Source: Cellulosimicrobium cellulans (GTDB lineage Bacteria; Actinomycetota; Actinomycetes; Actinomycetales; Cellulomonadaceae). Taken from it: DNA of 64,000 bases. The notes under the pieces were generated by a model. That model did not search any database, was not told the DNA's origin, and saw only the letters and a program-made list of their open reading frames with translations. Made by a program: the position numbers and the translations under genes. Positions 1-9,152 of the stretch are shown here, piece after piece (position 1 is the stretch's first letter; each line of letters begins with the position of its first letter). The DNA lies in the NCBI RefSeq assembly GCF_016907755.1, contig NZ_JAFBCN010000001.1, positions 2,108,001 through 2,172,000 of the forward strand. The letters are read 5' to 3'.

Positions 1-98
1 GGAAACCTCCATAGCGGCGCACCCCTGGGCGTCGCCCGGCGCGTGGGGTTGTCCGGCACCCACAAGGAGCGCCGACGGCGGGCGGCGGCCGCGTCGGG

Positions 99-758
99 TC
101 AGGACCGCAGCTCGTGCCAGGCGACCCCGGCGTCGCGCAGCAGCGAGCGCAGCAGCGGGAGGCTGATCCCGACGACGCCGTGATGGTCGCCCTCGATGCG
201 CTCGACGTAGGGCCCGCCGAGGCCGTCGACGGTGAACGCGCCCGCGACGTGCAGCGGCTCGCCGGTCGCGACGTACGCGTCGATCTCGGCGTCGGTGAGG
301 TCGGCGAAGTGCACGGTCGTCGAGCTCGTCGCGCCCGCCGTCGTCCCGGTCCCGCCGGCGCCGGCGGGGCGGAGGTCGACGAGCCAGTGCCCGGTGTGCA
401 GGACGCCGGCCCGGCCGCGCATCGCCCGCCAGCGCGCGCGGGCGTCGTCGGCGTCGGCGGGCTTGCCGAGCACCTCGCCGTCGAGCTCGAGCATCGAGTC
501 GCACCCGACGAGGAGCGCGGGGTCGTCGATCGCCGCGCCGGTCGCGTCGTCGGCGAGCGTGCGCACGATCTCCTCGGCCTTGGCGCGGGCGAGGACGAGC
601 ACCGCGTCCACGGGGGCGAGCCCGCCGCGCTCCGCGGCGGCGGTCTGCAGGACCGCGTCCTCGTCGACCCCCGAGACGCGCACGAGGGGTTCGACGCCGG
701 CCGCGCGGAGCGTCGCGAGGCGGGCGGGGGAGCGGGAGGCGAGCACGAGTCGGAGCAC
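99..758 (-). CDS. maf: Maf-family nucleoside triphosphate pyrophosphatase
   Basis: A 219-aa cytosolic protein. Maf enzymes hydrolyse non-canonical or modified nucleotides to the monophosphate and have been linked to septum control. The N-terminus carries the family signature LASRSPARLATL, and VGCDSMLELDGEVLGKP in the middle matches the usual D-S-x-x-x-x-x-G-x-x-L-G-K-P block. The GTG start is preceded on the minus strand by TAGTCT (765-770) with 6 nt between, as expected for a leaderless mRNA. Actinobacteria commonly keep maf beside acyl-CoA carboxylase genes; here the beta and epsilon subunits lie upstream on the same strand, separated by three other genes. Confidence 0.93.
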   Translation of the reverse strand: MLRLVLASRSPARLATLRAAGVEPLVRVSGVDEDAVLQTAAAERGGLAPVDAVLVLARAKAEEIVRTLADDATGAAIDDPALLVGCDSMLELDGEVLGKPADADDARARWRAMRGRAGVLHTGHWLVDLRPAGAGGTGTTAGATSSTTVHFADLTDAEIDAYVATGEPLHVAGAFTVDGLGGPYVERIEGDHHGVVGISLPLLRSLLRDAGVAWHELRS

Positions 759-824
759 CCGCGCAGACTACCTGTCGAGGACCGGCGCGACCGGGCCCGC
801 CAGGAAGCGCGCGGCGCGGCGGCC

Positions 825-1745
825 CTACGCGACGAGGAGCGCCGCGACGAGCAGCACGACGGGCGAGCCGAGCGTCGTGACGAGGATCGTGTCGCGCGCG
901 AGGATCTCGCCCCGCCCGAACCGCGCCGCGTAGTTGTAGACGTTCTGCGCCGTGGGCAGCGCGGCGAGCGTGACGGCCGACGCGACGGCCGCGTCGTCGA
1001 GGCCGAGCACGAACCGGGCGACGACGAACGCGACGACGGGCATGACGACCAGCTTCGCGACGCTCGCCACCCCGACGGCCGCGCGCGGCTCGCCGCGCCG
1101 CAGCGGCCTGGTGCCGTGCAGCGACATGCCGAACGCGAGCAGGATCATGGGGATGGCGGCCCCGCCGAGGATCTCGAGCGGCGCCATGACCGCCACGGGC
1201 GGGGTCCAGCCGGTCAACGAGACGACGGCGCCCGCGAAGGACCCGAGGATGATCGGGTTGCGCACGGGCTGCGCGAGGACGAACCGCCAGGACAGACGCC
1301 CGCTCGTCGTCGCGTCGAGGACGAGCAGCGCGACGGGTGCGAGGACGAGGAGCTGGAGCAGGATCACCGGCACGACGGCGGTCGCGTCGCCCAGCACGTA
1401 CACGGCGACCGGCAGGCCGATGTTGTTCGCGTTCACGTACCCGGAGCCGACGGCGCCGATGGTCGCCTCGGGCGCGGGGAGCCGGAGCCACAGCCGGTCG
1501 ACGAGCACGAACACGCACGCCGTCAGGACGGCCGCCGCCGCCGCGACCGCGAGCGGCGCCTGGACGAGCGCGGCGACGTCGGCCCGCGCGAGCACGGTGA
1601 ACAGCAGCGCGGGGCTCGCGACGAAGAACCCGATGCGGTTGAGCGCCGTCCTGGCGTCGGGGCCGCCGATGCCGAGGCGCGCGGTGACGTAGCCGGCTGC
1701 GACGACCACGGCGATGATGGCGAAACCGGTGAGGACGGCGCCCAC
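825..1745 (-). CDS. AEC (auxin efflux carrier) family transporter
   Basis: A 306-aa polytopic membrane protein with about ten hydrophobic segments covering nearly its whole length. It has the AEC-type bilobed arrangement, with a central asparagine-rich segment (GSGYVNANNIGLP, about residues 100-112) and a C-terminal LAALPTAQNVYNYA-type segment typical of the family. AEC members export organic acids or similar small molecules; the substrate cannot be read from sequence. The GTG start gives a hydrophobic N-terminus beginning GAVLTGFAIIAV. It lies between the DUF885 gene and maf on the same strand with short gaps (about 80 and 66 nt). Confidence 0.88.
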   Translation of the reverse strand: MGAVLTGFAIIAVVVAAGYVTARLGIGGPDARTALNRIGFFVASPALLFTVLARADVAALVQAPLAVAAAAAVLTACVFVLVDRLWLRLPAPEATIGAVGSGYVNANNIGLPVAVYVLGDATAVVPVILLQLLVLAPVALLVLDATTSGRLSWRFVLAQPVRNPIILGSFAGAVVSLTGWTPPVAVMAPLEILGGAAIPMILLAFGMSLHGTRPLRRGEPRAAVGVASVAKLVVMPVVAFVVARFVLGLDDAAVASAVTLAALPTAQNVYNYAARFGRGEILARDTILVTTLGSPVVLLVAALLVA

Positions 1746-1825
1746 GGGTCAGGTCCCCGGGGTGGGACCGACGCCGGTCGGCCCGGGCCGGCGCGAGGCC
1801 GACCCGGGCCGTGCCGACGACCGGG

Positions 1826-3580
1826 TCACGACGAGAGCGCGTCGCGCAGCACGTCCAGGCCGACCGAGCCGAGGTTCAGCGCGCGCGCGTGGAACGCCTT
1901 GGCGTCGAACGACTCGCCGCGCGCCGTGGCCGCGGCGCGCGCGTCGTCGCGCGTGGCCTCCCACAGGCGCTGCCCGACCTTGTACGACGGTGCCTGGCCC
2001 GGCCACCCGAGGTAGCGGTCGAGCTCGAAGCGCACGAACGAGTCGGGCATGTTGACGTTGGCGCGGAGGAACGTGAGCGCCTTGTCGGCATCCCATCGGG
2101 GGTCCGCAGCGCCGCCGCGCCATTCCTCGGGGGCCGGCAGGCCGAGGTGCACGCCGATGTCGAGCACGACGCGCGCCGCGCGCATGCGCTGCGCGTCGAG
2201 CATGCCGAGGCGGTCGCCGTCGTCGTCGAGGAACCCGAGGTCCGCCATGAGGCGCTCCGCGTACAGCGCCCAGCCCTCGCCGTGGCCCGAGACCCAGCAC
2301 GCGAGCCGGCGCCACGTGTTGAGCGTCGCGCGCGCGTACACGGCCTGGCCGCACTGCAGGTGGTGGCCCGGGACGCCCTCGTGGTAGACCGTCGTCTTCT
2401 CGCGCCACGTGTTGAACTCCGTGACGTCCGACGGCACCGACCACCACATGCGGCCAGGACGGGAGAAGTCGTCGCTCGGCGGCGTGTAGTAGATCCCGCC
2501 CGTCTGGGTCGGCGCGATCATGCACTCGAGGTCGAGCACCGGCGTCGGGACGTCGAAGTGGACGCCGTTCAGCGCGGTGATCGCGGCGTCCGACGTCTCC
2601 TGCATCCACGACTTCAGGGCGTCGGTCCCGTGCAGCGTGCGGGCCGGGTCGGCGTCGAGCGCGGCGACGGCGTCCTCGACGCTCGCGCCCGGACCGGCGA
2701 TGCGGCGCGCGATCTCCTCCTGCTCGGCGACGACGCGCGCGAGCTCCTCGAGCCCCCACGCGTACGTCTCGTCGAGGTCGACCTGCGCCCCGAGGAACGT
2801 GCGCGAGAAGAGCCCGTAGCGCTCGCGGCCCACGGCGTCCTGCTCCCGGGCCTGCGGGGCGAGCGTCGTCTCGAGGAAGTCCGCGAGGCGGCCGTAGGCC
2901 TCGCGCGCAGCGGCGGCGCCGTGCTCGAGCTCCTTGCGCACGAGCGAGCACGCCGAGGAGTCGTCGAGCACGGCGTTGGCCTCGGGACCGGCGACGAACG
3001 TCGTGAAGAACGAGCCCTTCGCGTCCGCGAGCTCGCGCGACTGCTGCACACCGATCCGCACCTGGCGGATCGCGGCGACGTTGCCGCGCGAGGCCGCCTC
3101 CGTGAGCGACGCCATGTACCCGTCGATCGCGGTGGGCAGGGAGTTGAGGCGCGAGGCGATGTTCTCCCACGCCTCGACCGTGCCGGTGGGCATGATGTCG
3201 AAGACGTCGCGCAGCTCCTGCACCGGCGACGCGATGTTGTTGAGGCTCGCGAGCGGCTCGCCCGCCTCGTGCAGCTCGAGCTGGAGGCCGACGCGCTCGC
3301 GCATCGCTGCCAGGGTGACGCGGTCGACGTCGTCGACCGGCTCCAGGCCCTCGAGCTCGCGCAGCACCGCGCGGTCGGCGTCGGCCCGCGCGTCGTGCCC
3401 GGCGGGCGAGAGGTCGGAGACGAGGTGGTCGTAGCCGGACAGGCCCATCGCGGTCGCGGCGATCGGGTCGAGCTCGGCGATCCGCGTGACGTAGGCCTCG
3501 GCGACGGCGTCGATCGGCGTGGGTGTGCGGTCGGGGGTCCCGGCGGATGCGCCGGCGGGTGTGGTGGTGGTGTCGCTCAC
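1826..3580 (-). CDS. DUF885 family protein (putative zinc metallopeptidase)
   Basis: A 584-aa predicted soluble protein of the DUF885 family, mostly helical and related to metallopeptidases. The motif VYHEGVPGHHLQ (about residues 397-408) is the family's HE(G)xPGHH zinc-binding signature. The reading frame is open upstream to 3868, but those residues are arginine-rich and look non-coding. The GTG at 3580, reading VSDTTTTPAG, is preferred because TAGTCT (3588-3593) lies 7 nt before it, a leaderless promoter inside the end of the upstream gene. Only 10 nt separate it from the membrane-protein gene at 3591. Physiological substrate unknown. Confidence 0.85.
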   Translation of the reverse strand: MSDTTTTPAGASAGTPDRTPTPIDAVAEAYVTRIAELDPIAATAMGLSGYDHLVSDLSPAGHDARADADRAVLRELEGLEPVDDVDRVTLAAMRERVGLQLELHEAGEPLASLNNIASPVQELRDVFDIMPTGTVEAWENIASRLNSLPTAIDGYMASLTEAASRGNVAAIRQVRIGVQQSRELADAKGSFFTTFVAGPEANAVLDDSSACSLVRKELEHGAAAAREAYGRLADFLETTLAPQAREQDAVGRERYGLFSRTFLGAQVDLDETYAWGLEELARVVAEQEEIARRIAGPGASVEDAVAALDADPARTLHGTDALKSWMQETSDAAITALNGVHFDVPTPVLDLECMIAPTQTGGIYYTPPSDDFSRPGRMWWSVPSDVTEFNTWREKTTVYHEGVPGHHLQCGQAVYARATLNTWRRLACWVSGHGEGWALYAERLMADLGFLDDDGDRLGMLDAQRMRAARVVLDIGVHLGLPAPEEWRGGAADPRWDADKALTFLRANVNMPDSFVRFELDRYLGWPGQAPSYKVGQRLWEATRDDARAAATARGESFDAKAFHARALNLGSVGLDVLRDALSS

Positions 3581-3590
3581 CCGGTCGAGA

Positions 3591-4373
3591 CTACTCGGCG
3601 CCCGGTCGCGGGTCTGCCGGATTCCCGGGCGTCTCGCCCCGGTCGTCCCCGGTCGGGTCCGTGGCCGTGTCCTCGGGGCGAGCCTCGTCGGCCCGAGCCC
3701 GCAGCGCGGCCCCGAGGTCGTCCGCCCAGGCGCGGTGGTAGCGCACCAGGACCACCCCCGTGGCGTCCGTGTCGTCCGCGGCGTGCCAGACGGCGACCGG
3801 GTCACCCGGGCGGGGACCGACCGCACCGTCGGGCACGACGACGCGCGCCGGGCGTGCGGTCCTCGCACCGGAGGCGGTGGTCACGACCAGCGTCGCCCGC
3901 AGGACCGCGGGCCGGGTCGCCCGGGCGCTCGCCGCCGTGTCGTCCGCGGCGCCCGTCGCCGTGCCCGTCGCCGAGTCCTCGGCACCGACGCCCGGGAGCA
4001 GGAGCGTCCCGGTCGCCCGGACCGGCGCCGCGAGCAGCGCGTCCCGCCCGCGCGCGAGGCCCGCCACGACGCGATCGTCCAGGTAGCGCACGAGCGCGAG
4101 CAGCGCAGTGACGAGCAGCCCGACGGTCCCCACGACCACGACGGCGTCCGGCACGGCCCAGCCGCGCCCGGTGGCGAGGCGCTGGTACACGAGCAGCGCG
4201 ACGGTCGGCACGAACGCCACGGCCCAGCCCCACCGCCGCCAGCCCGGGACCGGCTCCACCGCCGGGAGGCCCGTGGGGCCCGCCTCGACCTCGTCCGCGG
4301 AGGCGGACAGCTCGACGAGCACGGCCTGCTCGGGCAGGCGGCGCACGCGCGGCGCCGCGCTCGGCGCGGTCAC
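3591..4373 (-). CDS. hypothetical membrane protein in acyl-CoA carboxylase locus
   Basis: A 260-aa protein of unknown function. After an N-terminal region of about 50 residues there are two transmembrane segments (WGWAVAFVPTVALLVYQRL and VVVVGTVGLLVTALLALVRYL), then an Ala/Thr-rich soluble domain with strand-like segments and an acidic tail rich in Asp, Glu and Pro. The GTG start at 4373 overlaps the accE stop by four bases (GTGA), so translation is probably coupled to accE. The frame is open further upstream, but that extension runs antiparallel through accE-coding DNA in another frame and is rejected. Not recognised as a named family. Confidence 0.7.
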   Translation of the reverse strand: MTAPSAAPRVRRLPEQAVLVELSASADEVEAGPTGLPAVEPVPGWRRWGWAVAFVPTVALLVYQRLATGRGWAVPDAVVVVGTVGLLVTALLALVRYLDDRVVAGLARGRDALLAAPVRATGTLLLPGVGAEDSATGTATGAADDTAASARATRPAVLRATLVVTTASGARTARPARVVVPDGAVGPRPGDPVAVWHAADDTDATGVVLVRYHRAWADDLGAALRARADEARPEDTATDPTGDDRGETPGNPADPRPGAE

Positions 4374-4630
4374 GACCGCAGGCTCCAGCGCCACGAGTCG
4401 GCGTTGTGCCGGCCGGCGCGGCCGCCGAAGCTCTTCGCGGTCGCGCCGTCCCCGGTCCCGCGCAGCCCGCGCGCCCGGTTGGTCCACTCGTCGACGGGCG
4501 CGACGTCGTCCGGCAGCCCGCCCGCGGCGGCGGCCGCGGCGAGACCGGCGACGAGCGCGGCGACCTCCAGCTCGTCCGGCGCCCCGCGCACGACGCGGAC
4601 GCTCGGGGCGTCGGGGCGCGGCGAGCTCAC
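4370..4630 (-). CDS. accE: acyl-CoA carboxylase epsilon subunit
   Basis: An 86-aa protein matching the small epsilon subunit of actinobacterial acyl-CoA carboxylases. Its N-terminal half has the typical SVRVVRGAPDELEVAALVAGLA pattern split around the PDELE core, and it ends in the characteristic W-x-x-R (NADSWRWSLRS). Epsilon subunits bind and stabilise the alpha-beta carboxylase that makes malonyl- or methylmalonyl-CoA for lipid synthesis. The GTG start overlaps the stop of the upstream gene by four bases (GTGA) and its own stop overlaps the next start, giving a tightly coupled trio. Confidence 0.88.
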   Translation of the reverse strand: MSSPRPDAPSVRVVRGAPDELEVAALVAGLAAAAAAGGLPDDVAPVDEWTNRARGLRGTGDGATAKSFGGRAGRHNADSWRWSLRS

Positions 4631-5145
4631 TCGTCGTCCTCGTCGTGGTCGTGGTCGTCGTCCGCCCCGCGCCCCACGCCCCACTCGGGGACGGCGTAGC
4701 CCGCCTCGACGAGCCGCTCGCGCGCCTCGTGGCCCCACCGGTCCAGGAGCCCGACGACGTCGTCGAGGTCCGGCCCGCCGGGGTGCGTCATGACGACGTA
4801 GTCGAGGGTGAAGGTGTCGTCCTGCACGTCCGCCGGGGAGGCGTCCTCGTCGACCTCCTCGTCGGCGCCCGGGTCCCACACCGACGTCGTGAGGTCGGCG
4901 TGGATGCCGAGCGTGCCGTGCAGCTCGTCGAACAGCCGGGCGTTGAGCGCGCCGATACGGCCCTCGAGCGCGAGGACGCGCGGGTCCTCGTCCGCCTCGG
5001 ACGCCCCGAACTCGGCCCGTACCCCGACGGCCGTCTCGACGTACTCGTGCAGCGCCGCCGTGAGCGCGTCGACCGCGGCGTGCAGCGGCGCCGGGTCCAC
5101 CGACCCGAGCGGGACGGGTCCGTGCGTGGCGTCGTCGTGGCTCAT
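4627..5145 (-). CDS. hypothetical acidic protein between accD and accE
   Basis: A 172-aa soluble protein, very acidic, ending in an Asp/His/Glu stretch (DDDHDHDEDDE) that could bind divalent metal; that is inference only. No signal peptide, no membrane segment and no family recognised. The ATG start is preceded by a purine-rich GGGAGAACC stretch. It sits 50 nt after accD and overlaps accE by four bases. The usual actinobacterial order places accE directly after accD, so this gene is an insertion into the operon and may be a carboxylase accessory protein. Confidence 0.72.
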   Translation of the reverse strand: MSHDDATHGPVPLGSVDPAPLHAAVDALTAALHEYVETAVGVRAEFGASEADEDPRVLALEGRIGALNARLFDELHGTLGIHADLTTSVWDPGADEEVDEDASPADVQDDTFTLDYVVMTHPGGPDLDDVVGLLDRWGHEARERLVEAGYAVPEWGVGRGADDDHDHDEDDE

Positions 5146-5194
5146 TCCTGGTTCTCCCTCGCGAGGTTCGTCGGGTGCTCGTGCTCGCTCGTGG

Positions 5195-6838
5195 TCACAG
5201 CGGGATGTTGCCGTGCTTCTTGGGCGGCAGGGTCGCGCGCTTGGTGCGCAGCGCGCGCAGCGCGCGCACGACCTGCACGCGTGTCTCGGACGGACGGATG
5301 ACCGCGTCCACGTACCCGCGCTCGGCGGCGTCCCACGGGTTGACGATCGCGTCCTCGTACTCGGCGACGAGCCGGGCGCGCTCCGCCTCGACGTCGTCGC
5401 CCGCGTCGGCCGCGCGCTTGAGCGCCGCCCGCTGGAGGATGTTCACCGCGCCGCCCGCGCCCATGACGGCGACCTGCGCCGTCGGCCACGCGAGGTTGAC
5501 GTCGGCGCCGAGCTGCTTGGACCCCATGACGATGTACGCCCCGCCGTACGCCTTGCGCGTGATGACGGTGACGAGCGGGACCGTGGCCTCGGCGTAGGCG
5601 TAGATGAGCTTCGCGCCGCGCCGGATGATGCCCTGGTGCTCCTGGTCGACGCCCGGGAGGAAGCCGGGGACGTCCACGAGCGTGAGCACGGGGATGTTGA
5701 AGGCGTCGCACGTGCGCACGAACCGGGCGGCCTTCTCCGCGGCGTCGATGTCGAGCGTGCCCGCCATCGCGAGCGGCTGGTTCGCGACGACGCCGACCGA
5801 CTGGCCCTCGACGTGCCCGAACCCGACGAGCACGTTCTTCGCGAACAGCGGCTGCACCTCGAGGAACGCGCCCTCGTCGAGCACGTGCTCGATCACGGTG
5901 CGCATGTCGTACGGCTGCGAGTCCGAGTCGGGCACGAGCGCGTCGAGCTCGAGGTCCTCCTCCGTGACGTCGAGCTCGACGTCGTCGGGCGGGAACGACG
6001 GCGCGTCCGAGAGGTTGTTCTGCGGCAGGTAGGACACGAGGTGGCGCACGTAGTCGATCGCGTCGTCCTCGTCCGCGCCGAGGTAGTGCGCGACGCCGGA
6101 CTTCTCGTTGTGCGTCAGGCCGCCGCCGAGCTCCTCGAAGCCCACGTCCTCACCCGTCACCGCGCGGATCACGTCCGGTCCGGTGATGAACATGTTCGAC
6201 GTCTTGTCGGCCATGACGATGAAGTCGGTCAGGGCGGGGGAGTACACCGCGCCACCGGCGCTCGGGCCGAGGATGAGAGAGATCTGCGGGATCACGCCCG
6301 ACGACGCGACGTTGCGGCGGAAGATCTCCGCGAACTGCGTGAGCGCCGCGACGCCCTCCTGGATGCGGGCGCCGCCGCCGTCGGAGATGCCGATGAGCGG
6401 CACGCCCGTGCGCAGCGCGAGGTCCTGCACCTTGGTGATCTTCTGGCCGTGGACCTCGCCGAGGCTCCCGCCGAACACCGTGAAGTCCTGGGAGTACACG
6501 CACACCTGGCGGCCGTCGATCGTGCCGTGCCCGACGACGACGCCGTCCCCCGCCAGGCGCTTCTTCTCGAGCCCGAAGTTGTGCGAGCGGTGCTTCGCGA
6601 ACGCGTCGAGCTCGACGAAGCTGCCCTCGTCGAGCAGCGCCTCGACGCGCTCGCGCGCCGTCTTCTTGCCGCGCGCGTGCTGCTTGGTCCGCGCCGCCTC
6701 CTCGGGCAGCTCGGTCGCCTCGGCGCGGCGACGGTCGAGGTCGGCGAGCTTGGCCGCGGTGCCCACGAGGTGGGGCGCGTCGGGCGATGTCGGGGGTGCC
6801 TCGGGCGTCGCGGGCGAGGTGGTCGCAGAGTCCGTCAC
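5195..6838 (-). CDS. accD: acyl-CoA carboxylase beta (carboxyltransferase) subunit
   Basis: A 547-aa carboxyltransferase of the propionyl/acetyl-CoA carboxylase beta type. It transfers the carboxyl group from carboxybiotin to acyl-CoA for malonyl- or methylmalonyl-CoA production. Both crotonase-like halves are present: the N half has [11 protein letters not shown] and the glycine-rich [13 protein letters not shown], and the C half has [25 protein letters not shown]-type motifs and [13 protein letters not shown]. It ends in KKHGNIPL, the usual terminus of this family. The GTG start (VTDSATTS) is chosen because TAGGCT (6846-6851) lies 7 nt upstream; the longer open frame reads antisense through birA. 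It heads the minus-strand locus; birA is divergent, and BirA biotinylates this complex. Confidence 0.95.
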   Translation of the reverse strand: MTDSATTSPATPEAPPTSPDAPHLVGTAAKLADLDRRRAEATELPEEAARTKQHARGKKTARERVEALLDEGSFVELDAFAKHRSHNFGLEKKRLAGDGVVVGHGTIDGRQVCVYSQDFTVFGGSLGEVHGQKITKVQDLALRTGVPLIGISDGGGARIQEGVAALTQFAEIFRRNVASSGVIPQISLILGPSAGGAVYSPALTDFIVMADKTSNMFITGPDVIRAVTGEDVGFEELGGGLTHNEKSGVAHYLGADEDDAIDYVRHLVSYLPQNNLSDAPSFPPDDVELDVTEEDLELDALVPDSDSQPYDMRTVIEHVLDEGAFLEVQPLFAKNVLVGFGHVEGQSVGVVANQPLAMAGTLDIDAAEKAARFVRTCDAFNIPVLTLVDVPGFLPGVDQEHQGIIRRGAKLIYAYAEATVPLVTVITRKAYGGAYIVMGSKQLGADVNLAWPTAQVAVMGAGGAVNILQRAALKRAADAGDDVEAERARLVAEYEDAIVNPWDAAERGYVDAVIRPSETRVQVVRALRALRTKRATLPPKKHGNIPL

Positions 6839-7015
6839 GGACCCGAGCCTAGTTGGCGGGTGGCGCCAACTCGATGCGGGCGACGCCAGCACGCCGGGGG
6901 CGGGTCTTGGTGGGTGTCGACAAACCCGCCGCGGGCACCCGGGGGCGCGCCCACGGGTGCCCGCGCGCCCGCCCACCCTCGTGCCGGGTCGTCCCCGTGC
7001 GGGAGGATGGCGGGC

Positions 7016-7930
7016 ATGGCGAGCGCGCGCGACGACGAGACCCGGCCCGACGGCGACGAGCGGCCCCCGCTGCGGGCGGAGTTCCTGCGGGAGCTGCTCG
7101 TGGCGCCCGCGGGGCCCCTCGCCCGGCTCGAGGTCGTGGCCGAGTCCGCCTCGACCAACGCCGAGCTCGCGCGCGCCGTCGCCGACGACCCGGGGGCGTG
7201 GCCCGCGCCCGCGCTCCTCGTCGCCGAGCACCAGCCCGGCGGGCGCGGCCGGCTGGGCCGCTCGTGGACGACGCCGCCGCGCGCCGCGCTCCTCGGCTCG
7301 CTCCTCCTGCGCCCCGATGTGCCGCGCGAGGCGCTGAGCTGGCTCCCGCTCCTCGCCGGGCTCGCGACCGCCCGCGCGCTGCGCGCGACCGCCGGGGTCG
7401 ACGCCGTCGTCAAGTGGCCGAACGACGTCCTCGTGCCAGACCCGGGCGCCGCGCCGGGGTCGCTGGGCGTCGCGTCGCCGGGGGCCGGCGACCAGGCGTC
7501 GTTGCGCAAGGTCGCCGGCATCCTCGCGGAGGTGCTGCCCGACGGCGGCGTCGTCGTCGGCGTCGGGCTCAACGTCTCGCAGGAGCGCGACGAGCTGCCC
7601 GTCCCGACGGCCACGTCGCTCGCCCTCGCGGGCGCCGCGACGACCGATCGCGAGGTCGTGCTCGTCGCCCTCCACGAGGCGTTCGGCGAGGTCCTCGTGC
7701 GCTGGCAGGACGCCGGGGGCGACGCGCGCGCGGCCGGGCTCGACACGGACTGCGCGCAGGTCAGCGCCACGCTCGGCACGCGCGTGCGCGTCGAGCGCGT
7801 CGCGGGCGGCGACGTCGTCGGGCTCGCGACCGGGCTCGCGCCCGACGGCGGCCTCGTGGTGCGCGAGGACGACGGGACGACGAGCGTCCACCACAGCGGC
7901 GACGTCCACCACCTGCGCCCGCACGGCTGA
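7016..7930 (+). CDS. birA: biotin--[acetyl-CoA-carboxylase] ligase
   Basis: A 304-aa monofunctional biotin protein ligase, which activates biotin with ATP and attaches it to the carrier domain of carboxylases. Biotin and nucleotide motifs are clear: [14 protein letters not shown] (about residues 70-84), KWPNDVLV (about 132-139) and KVAGILAE. There is no N-terminal winged helix, so it is not a transcriptional repressor. Of two in-frame ATGs (7007 and 7016), 7016 is preferred because GGGAGG (7001-7006) is at Shine-Dalgarno distance from it but abuts the first. It is divergent from accD, its likely partner complex. Confidence 0.93.
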   Translation: MASARDDETRPDGDERPPLRAEFLRELLVAPAGPLARLEVVAESASTNAELARAVADDPGAWPAPALLVAEHQPGGRGRLGRSWTTPPRAALLGSLLLRPDVPREALSWLPLLAGLATARALRATAGVDAVVKWPNDVLVPDPGAAPGSLGVASPGAGDQASLRKVAGILAEVLPDGGVVVGVGLNVSQERDELPVPTATSLALAGAATTDREVVLVALHEAFGEVLVRWQDAGGDARAAGLDTDCAQVSATLGTRVRVERVAGGDVVGLATGLAPDGGLVVREDDGTTSVHHSGDVHHLRPHG

Positions 7931-7941
7931 CGTCCTGCGTC

Positions 7942-8009
7942 CGAGATCGGCAGTCCGGGACGCGGTCGGCGGTCACGACCGCCGATCTCGCGCGCGTCCG
8001 CCGATCTCG
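7942..8009. repeat. intergenic quartet repeat, word CGAGATCGGCGG
   Basis: Four related 12-nt words lie between birA and the cyclase gene: CGAGATCGGCAG (7942-7953) and a degenerate copy CGCGGTCGGCGG (7961-7972), then the reverse complement CCGCCGATCTCG twice (7979-7990 and 7998-8009). Spacing is 19 nt within each pair. The whole can fold as a long interrupted hairpin and may terminate birA transcription. The same architecture with other words occurs at 52681, 53249 and 60884. Confidence 0.7.
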
Positions 8010-8039
8010 CCGACCTGGGCCGAGGAATAGGATCGCCGG

Positions 8040-9128
8040 GTGCCCGTGGACCCTGAGCAGAACGAGCCCGTCCCCACCACCCTGACCCCGAACGGCGGGG
8101 AGGGCGGCGAGCCGGCCCCGGACACCGAGGCGACCGAGGCGGTGCTCGACGAGGCGCTGCTCGGCGGCCCTCGCACCCTCACCGTCGAGCGGCTCGCCGA
8201 GCGCGCCGGCGTCGGCGAGGACCGGGTGCGCGCCTACTGGCAGGCGCTGGGCCTGCCCCTCACCGAGGGCGAGGAGCACGCGTTCACCGAGAAGGACGCG
8301 CAGGCGCTCGCGGACGTGTTCGCGTTCGCCGCGACCGAGCGTCTCGACGAGCGCGCCCTGACGACCCTGATCCGGTCCACCGGGCACACCACCGAGCGGC
8401 TCGTGCTCTGGCAGGTGGAGGCGCTCGTCGAGCACATGACGCGCCGGTTCGACCTCGACGACACGAGCGCGCGCCTCCTCGTCCTCGACCGGCTGCCCGA
8501 GCTCGCGCCGGTCCTCGAGGAGCAGCTCCTGCACGCGTGGCGCCGCCAGCTCGCCGCGGTCGCCGGACGGTTCGCGGTCGAGTTCTCCGACGCGCGGGCC
8601 ACGGCGGTCGACGAGCACGAGCTCCCGCTGCCGCGGGCCGTCGGGTTCGCGGACATCGTCTCCTTCACGCAGCGCACGCGCGGGCTCGGGTCGAGCGAGC
8701 TCGCCGAGTTCGTCCAGCTCTTCGAGACGAGCGCGCGCGACGTCATCACCGCCGCGGGCGGGCGGGTCGTCAAGACGATCGGCGACGCGGTGCTCTACGT
8801 CGCCGACGACGTCGCCACCGGTGCCCGCGTCGCGCTCGGCCTCGCAGAGGCCGGCGGGCGCGAGGAGGACGTCGACGTCCCGCCCGTGCGCGTGAGCCTC
8901 GTGTGGGGCCGGGTGCTCTCGCGGTTCGGCGACGTGTTCGGGCCGAGCGTCAACCTCGCCGCCCGCCTCGTGGACATCGCCGAGCCGACGACGGTCCTCG
9001 TCGACCGGGAGACCGCGGGCCTGCTCGCGGGCGACCAGCGCTTCGCGCTCACGGCACAGCCCGAGACCGAGGTGCAGGGGCTCGGCACGATCGAGCCCGT
9101 GCGACTCCAGTGGGCCTACCGGGGCTGA
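8040..9128 (+). CDS. class III adenylate/guanylate cyclase with N-terminal regulatory domain
   Basis: A 362-aa predicted cytosolic cyclase. Residues about 1-185 form a helical domain starting with a MerR/HTH-like segment (TVERLAERAGVGEDRVRAYW), like the autoinhibitory pH-sensing region of mycobacterial Rv1264. Residues about 198-355 are the catalytic domain: metal-binding aspartates in FADIVSFT (about 202) and TIGDAVLYV (about 245), and the transition-state Asn/Arg pair in SVNLAARL (about 303-309). It probably makes cAMP. The GTG at 8040 follows TAGGAT (8028-8033) by 6 nt, so the mRNA is probably leaderless. Confidence 0.88.
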   Translation: MPVDPEQNEPVPTTLTPNGGEGGEPAPDTEATEAVLDEALLGGPRTLTVERLAERAGVGEDRVRAYWQALGLPLTEGEEHAFTEKDAQALADVFAFAATERLDERALTTLIRSTGHTTERLVLWQVEALVEHMTRRFDLDDTSARLLVLDRLPELAPVLEEQLLHAWRRQLAAVAGRFAVEFSDARATAVDEHELPLPRAVGFADIVSFTQRTRGLGSSELAEFVQLFETSARDVITAAGGRVVKTIGDAVLYVADDVATGARVALGLAEAGGREEDVDVPPVRVSLVWGRVLSRFGDVFGPSVNLAARLVDIAEPTTVLVDRETAGLLAGDQRFALTAQPETEVQGLGTIEPVRLQWAYRG

Positions 9129-9152
9129 CGGCCTGCCGGCCGTGCGACCGGG

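Noticed and set aside
1-98. End of a further carboxylase gene at the left edge
   Set aside because: No convincing coding frame in 98 nt; nothing called.
114-2015. 633-codon plus-strand frame opposite maf and the AEC carrier
   Set aside because: Arg/Gly/Asp-rich low-complexity translation typical of antisense frames in GC-rich DNA; the opposite strand carries clear genes.
6839-7924. N-terminal extension of accD through the birA region
   Set aside because: The added sequence is antisense to birA and has no family similarity; a GTG with a correctly spaced -10 box is present at 6838.
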